DNA of 5,796 bases, taken from positions 1-5,796 of the forward strand of contig SXMI01000285.1 in the NCBI GenBank assembly GCA_005777415.1, written 5' to 3'. The translations under genes and the position numbers were made by a program. Below, piece after piece: positions 5,252 to 5,796 of the stretch. The first letter of the stretch is position 1; each line of letters starts with the position of its first letter. The DNA is from Actinomycetota bacterium (GTDB lineage Bacteria; Actinomycetota; Acidimicrobiia; Acidimicrobiales; Microtrichaceae). The notes below the pieces were generated by a model that was not told the DNA's origin, made no database searches, and was given only the letters and a program-made list of their open reading frames with translations.

Positions 5252-5796
5252 TCAGACCGCGAGCAGATCCCGGGCGCCGGTGTCCGACGACGGGTGCCGC
5301 AGCTTCGACATGGCCCGAGCCTCGATCTGGCGGATCCGCTCCCGGGTCAGGTTGAAGTGCTCGCCGACCTCTTCGAGGGTCCTCGGCTCACCGCGGTCCA
5401 GGCCGAAGCGGAGCTTGAGGATCTCCCGCTCGCGCTCGTCGAGGGGCGAGAGGAGCCGACTGATCTCGTCGGGGAGCAGCGCCGTGGCGGCCACCTCGAA
5501 CGGCGACTCGGCCGATCGGTCCTCGACGACGTCGCCCAGTTCGGCGTCGCCGTCCTCACGGAGCGGCTCGCTCAGCGACAGCGGCTCGGCGGCGAACCGG
5601 AGCGCCTCGGTCACCTTGTCCTCGGGCATCTCGACCTCGGCCGACAGCTCCGCGAGCGTGGCGGGCCGCCCGAACTTGAGCTCGAGTCGGGCCCGGGCCT
5701 TCTGCAGTCGGGCGAGGGTGTCGCCGGCGTGCACGGGGAGACGGATCGTCCGGCCCGTGTTGGCGATGCCACGGGTGATCGCCTGGCGGATCCACC
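5252..5796 (-). CDS. RpoD-family sigma factor, regions 2.4 to 4 (5' truncated by window edge)
   Basis: The frame is open from the right edge (first full codon at 5794) to TGA 5254-5252, giving 180 residues; the N-terminal part with regions 1 and 2.1-2.3 is outside. Visible in order: end of region 2.4 (WIRQAITRGIANTGRTIRLP, 1-20); region 3.0 starting VHAGD; region 3 (GRPATLAELSAEVEM, PLSLSEPL); region 3.2/4.1 (DAELGDVVEDRSAESP, LSPLDEREREILKLRFGLD); and region 4.2 with the -35-binding helix-turn-helix (TLEEVGEHFNLTRERIRQIE) and KLRHPS. This is the group 1/2 sigma-70 signature, not ECF. The C-terminus ends GARDLLAV, unlike the LRDYLD-type end of principal sigma factors, and region 3.0 has HAGD where E. 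coli sigma-70 has HMIE. A group 2 (alternative, RpoD-like) factor is therefore slightly favoured over the housekeeping one. A GTG at 5734 is internal. Confidence 0.93.
   Translation of the reverse strand, partial: WIRQAITRGIANTGRTIRLPVHAGDTLARLQKARARLELKFGRPATLAELSAEVEMPEDKVTEALRFAAEPLSLSEPLREDGDAELGDVVEDRSAESPFEVAATALLPDEISRLLSPLDEREREILKLRFGLDRGEPRTLEEVGEHFNLTRERIRQIEARAMSKLRHPSSDTGARDLLAV

Noticed and set aside
4612..5355. Plus-strand frame with octapeptide repeats (RAVRPGMN) across the hairpin array
   Set aside because: The peptide repeat is simply the 24-bp DNA repeat read in frame; the rest is antisense to the CpaE-like and sigma factor genes and has no convincing start.

Overview
This is a very GC-rich, densely packed chromosomal window with strong G/C bias at third codon positions and frequent GTG starts. 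It looks like an actinobacterium. The gene order matches the actinobacterial 'helicase/secretion neighborhood': a DEAH-box helicase convergent with a small Tad/Flp pilus operon, the same arrangement as M. tuberculosis Rv3649 with Rv3654c-Rv3660c and the Streptomyces SCO3550-SCO3558 region. The short, diverged proteins and a neighbouring RpoD-like sigma factor gene would fit a deep-branching lineage such as Acidimicrobiia, but that placement is inference.

Layout. (1) 1-1257, plus strand: the C-terminal part of a MrfA/YprA-type DEAH helicase, cut by the left edge. (2) 1275-5055, minus strand: a compact operon transcribed right to left, in the order CpaE/Ssd-like ATPase, CpaF/TadA secretion ATPase, TadB, TadC, Flp-type prepilin, TadE-like pseudopilin. 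Four junctions are certain ATGA or GTGA four-base overlaps. The exception is a roughly 170-base stretch between tadC and the pilin core; it carries a 15-bp tandem repeat and three competing in-frame starts for the pilin. (3) 5056-5251: intergenic. It holds a candidate promoter for the pilus operon and three perfect copies of a 24-bp repeat, each folding into a 7-bp GC stem with a four-base loop, directly behind the sigma factor gene. (4) 5252-5796, minus strand: the C-terminal part of an RpoD-family sigma factor (region 2.4 to the end), cut by the right edge.

How it works together. CpaF would power assembly, TadB and TadC form the inner-membrane platform, and the CpaE/Ssd-like protein (TadZ role) would localise the machine. 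The Flp-like protein and the TadE-like protein are the prepilin-type substrates, both with a G|xxxxE cleavage site. No prepilin peptidase and no outer-membrane secretin lie in the window; a secretin would not be expected in an organism with one membrane. The helicase's link to the pilus is known only from conserved neighbourhood. The parts least explained by known annotation are the tandem hairpin array and the long ambiguous leader of the pilin gene.
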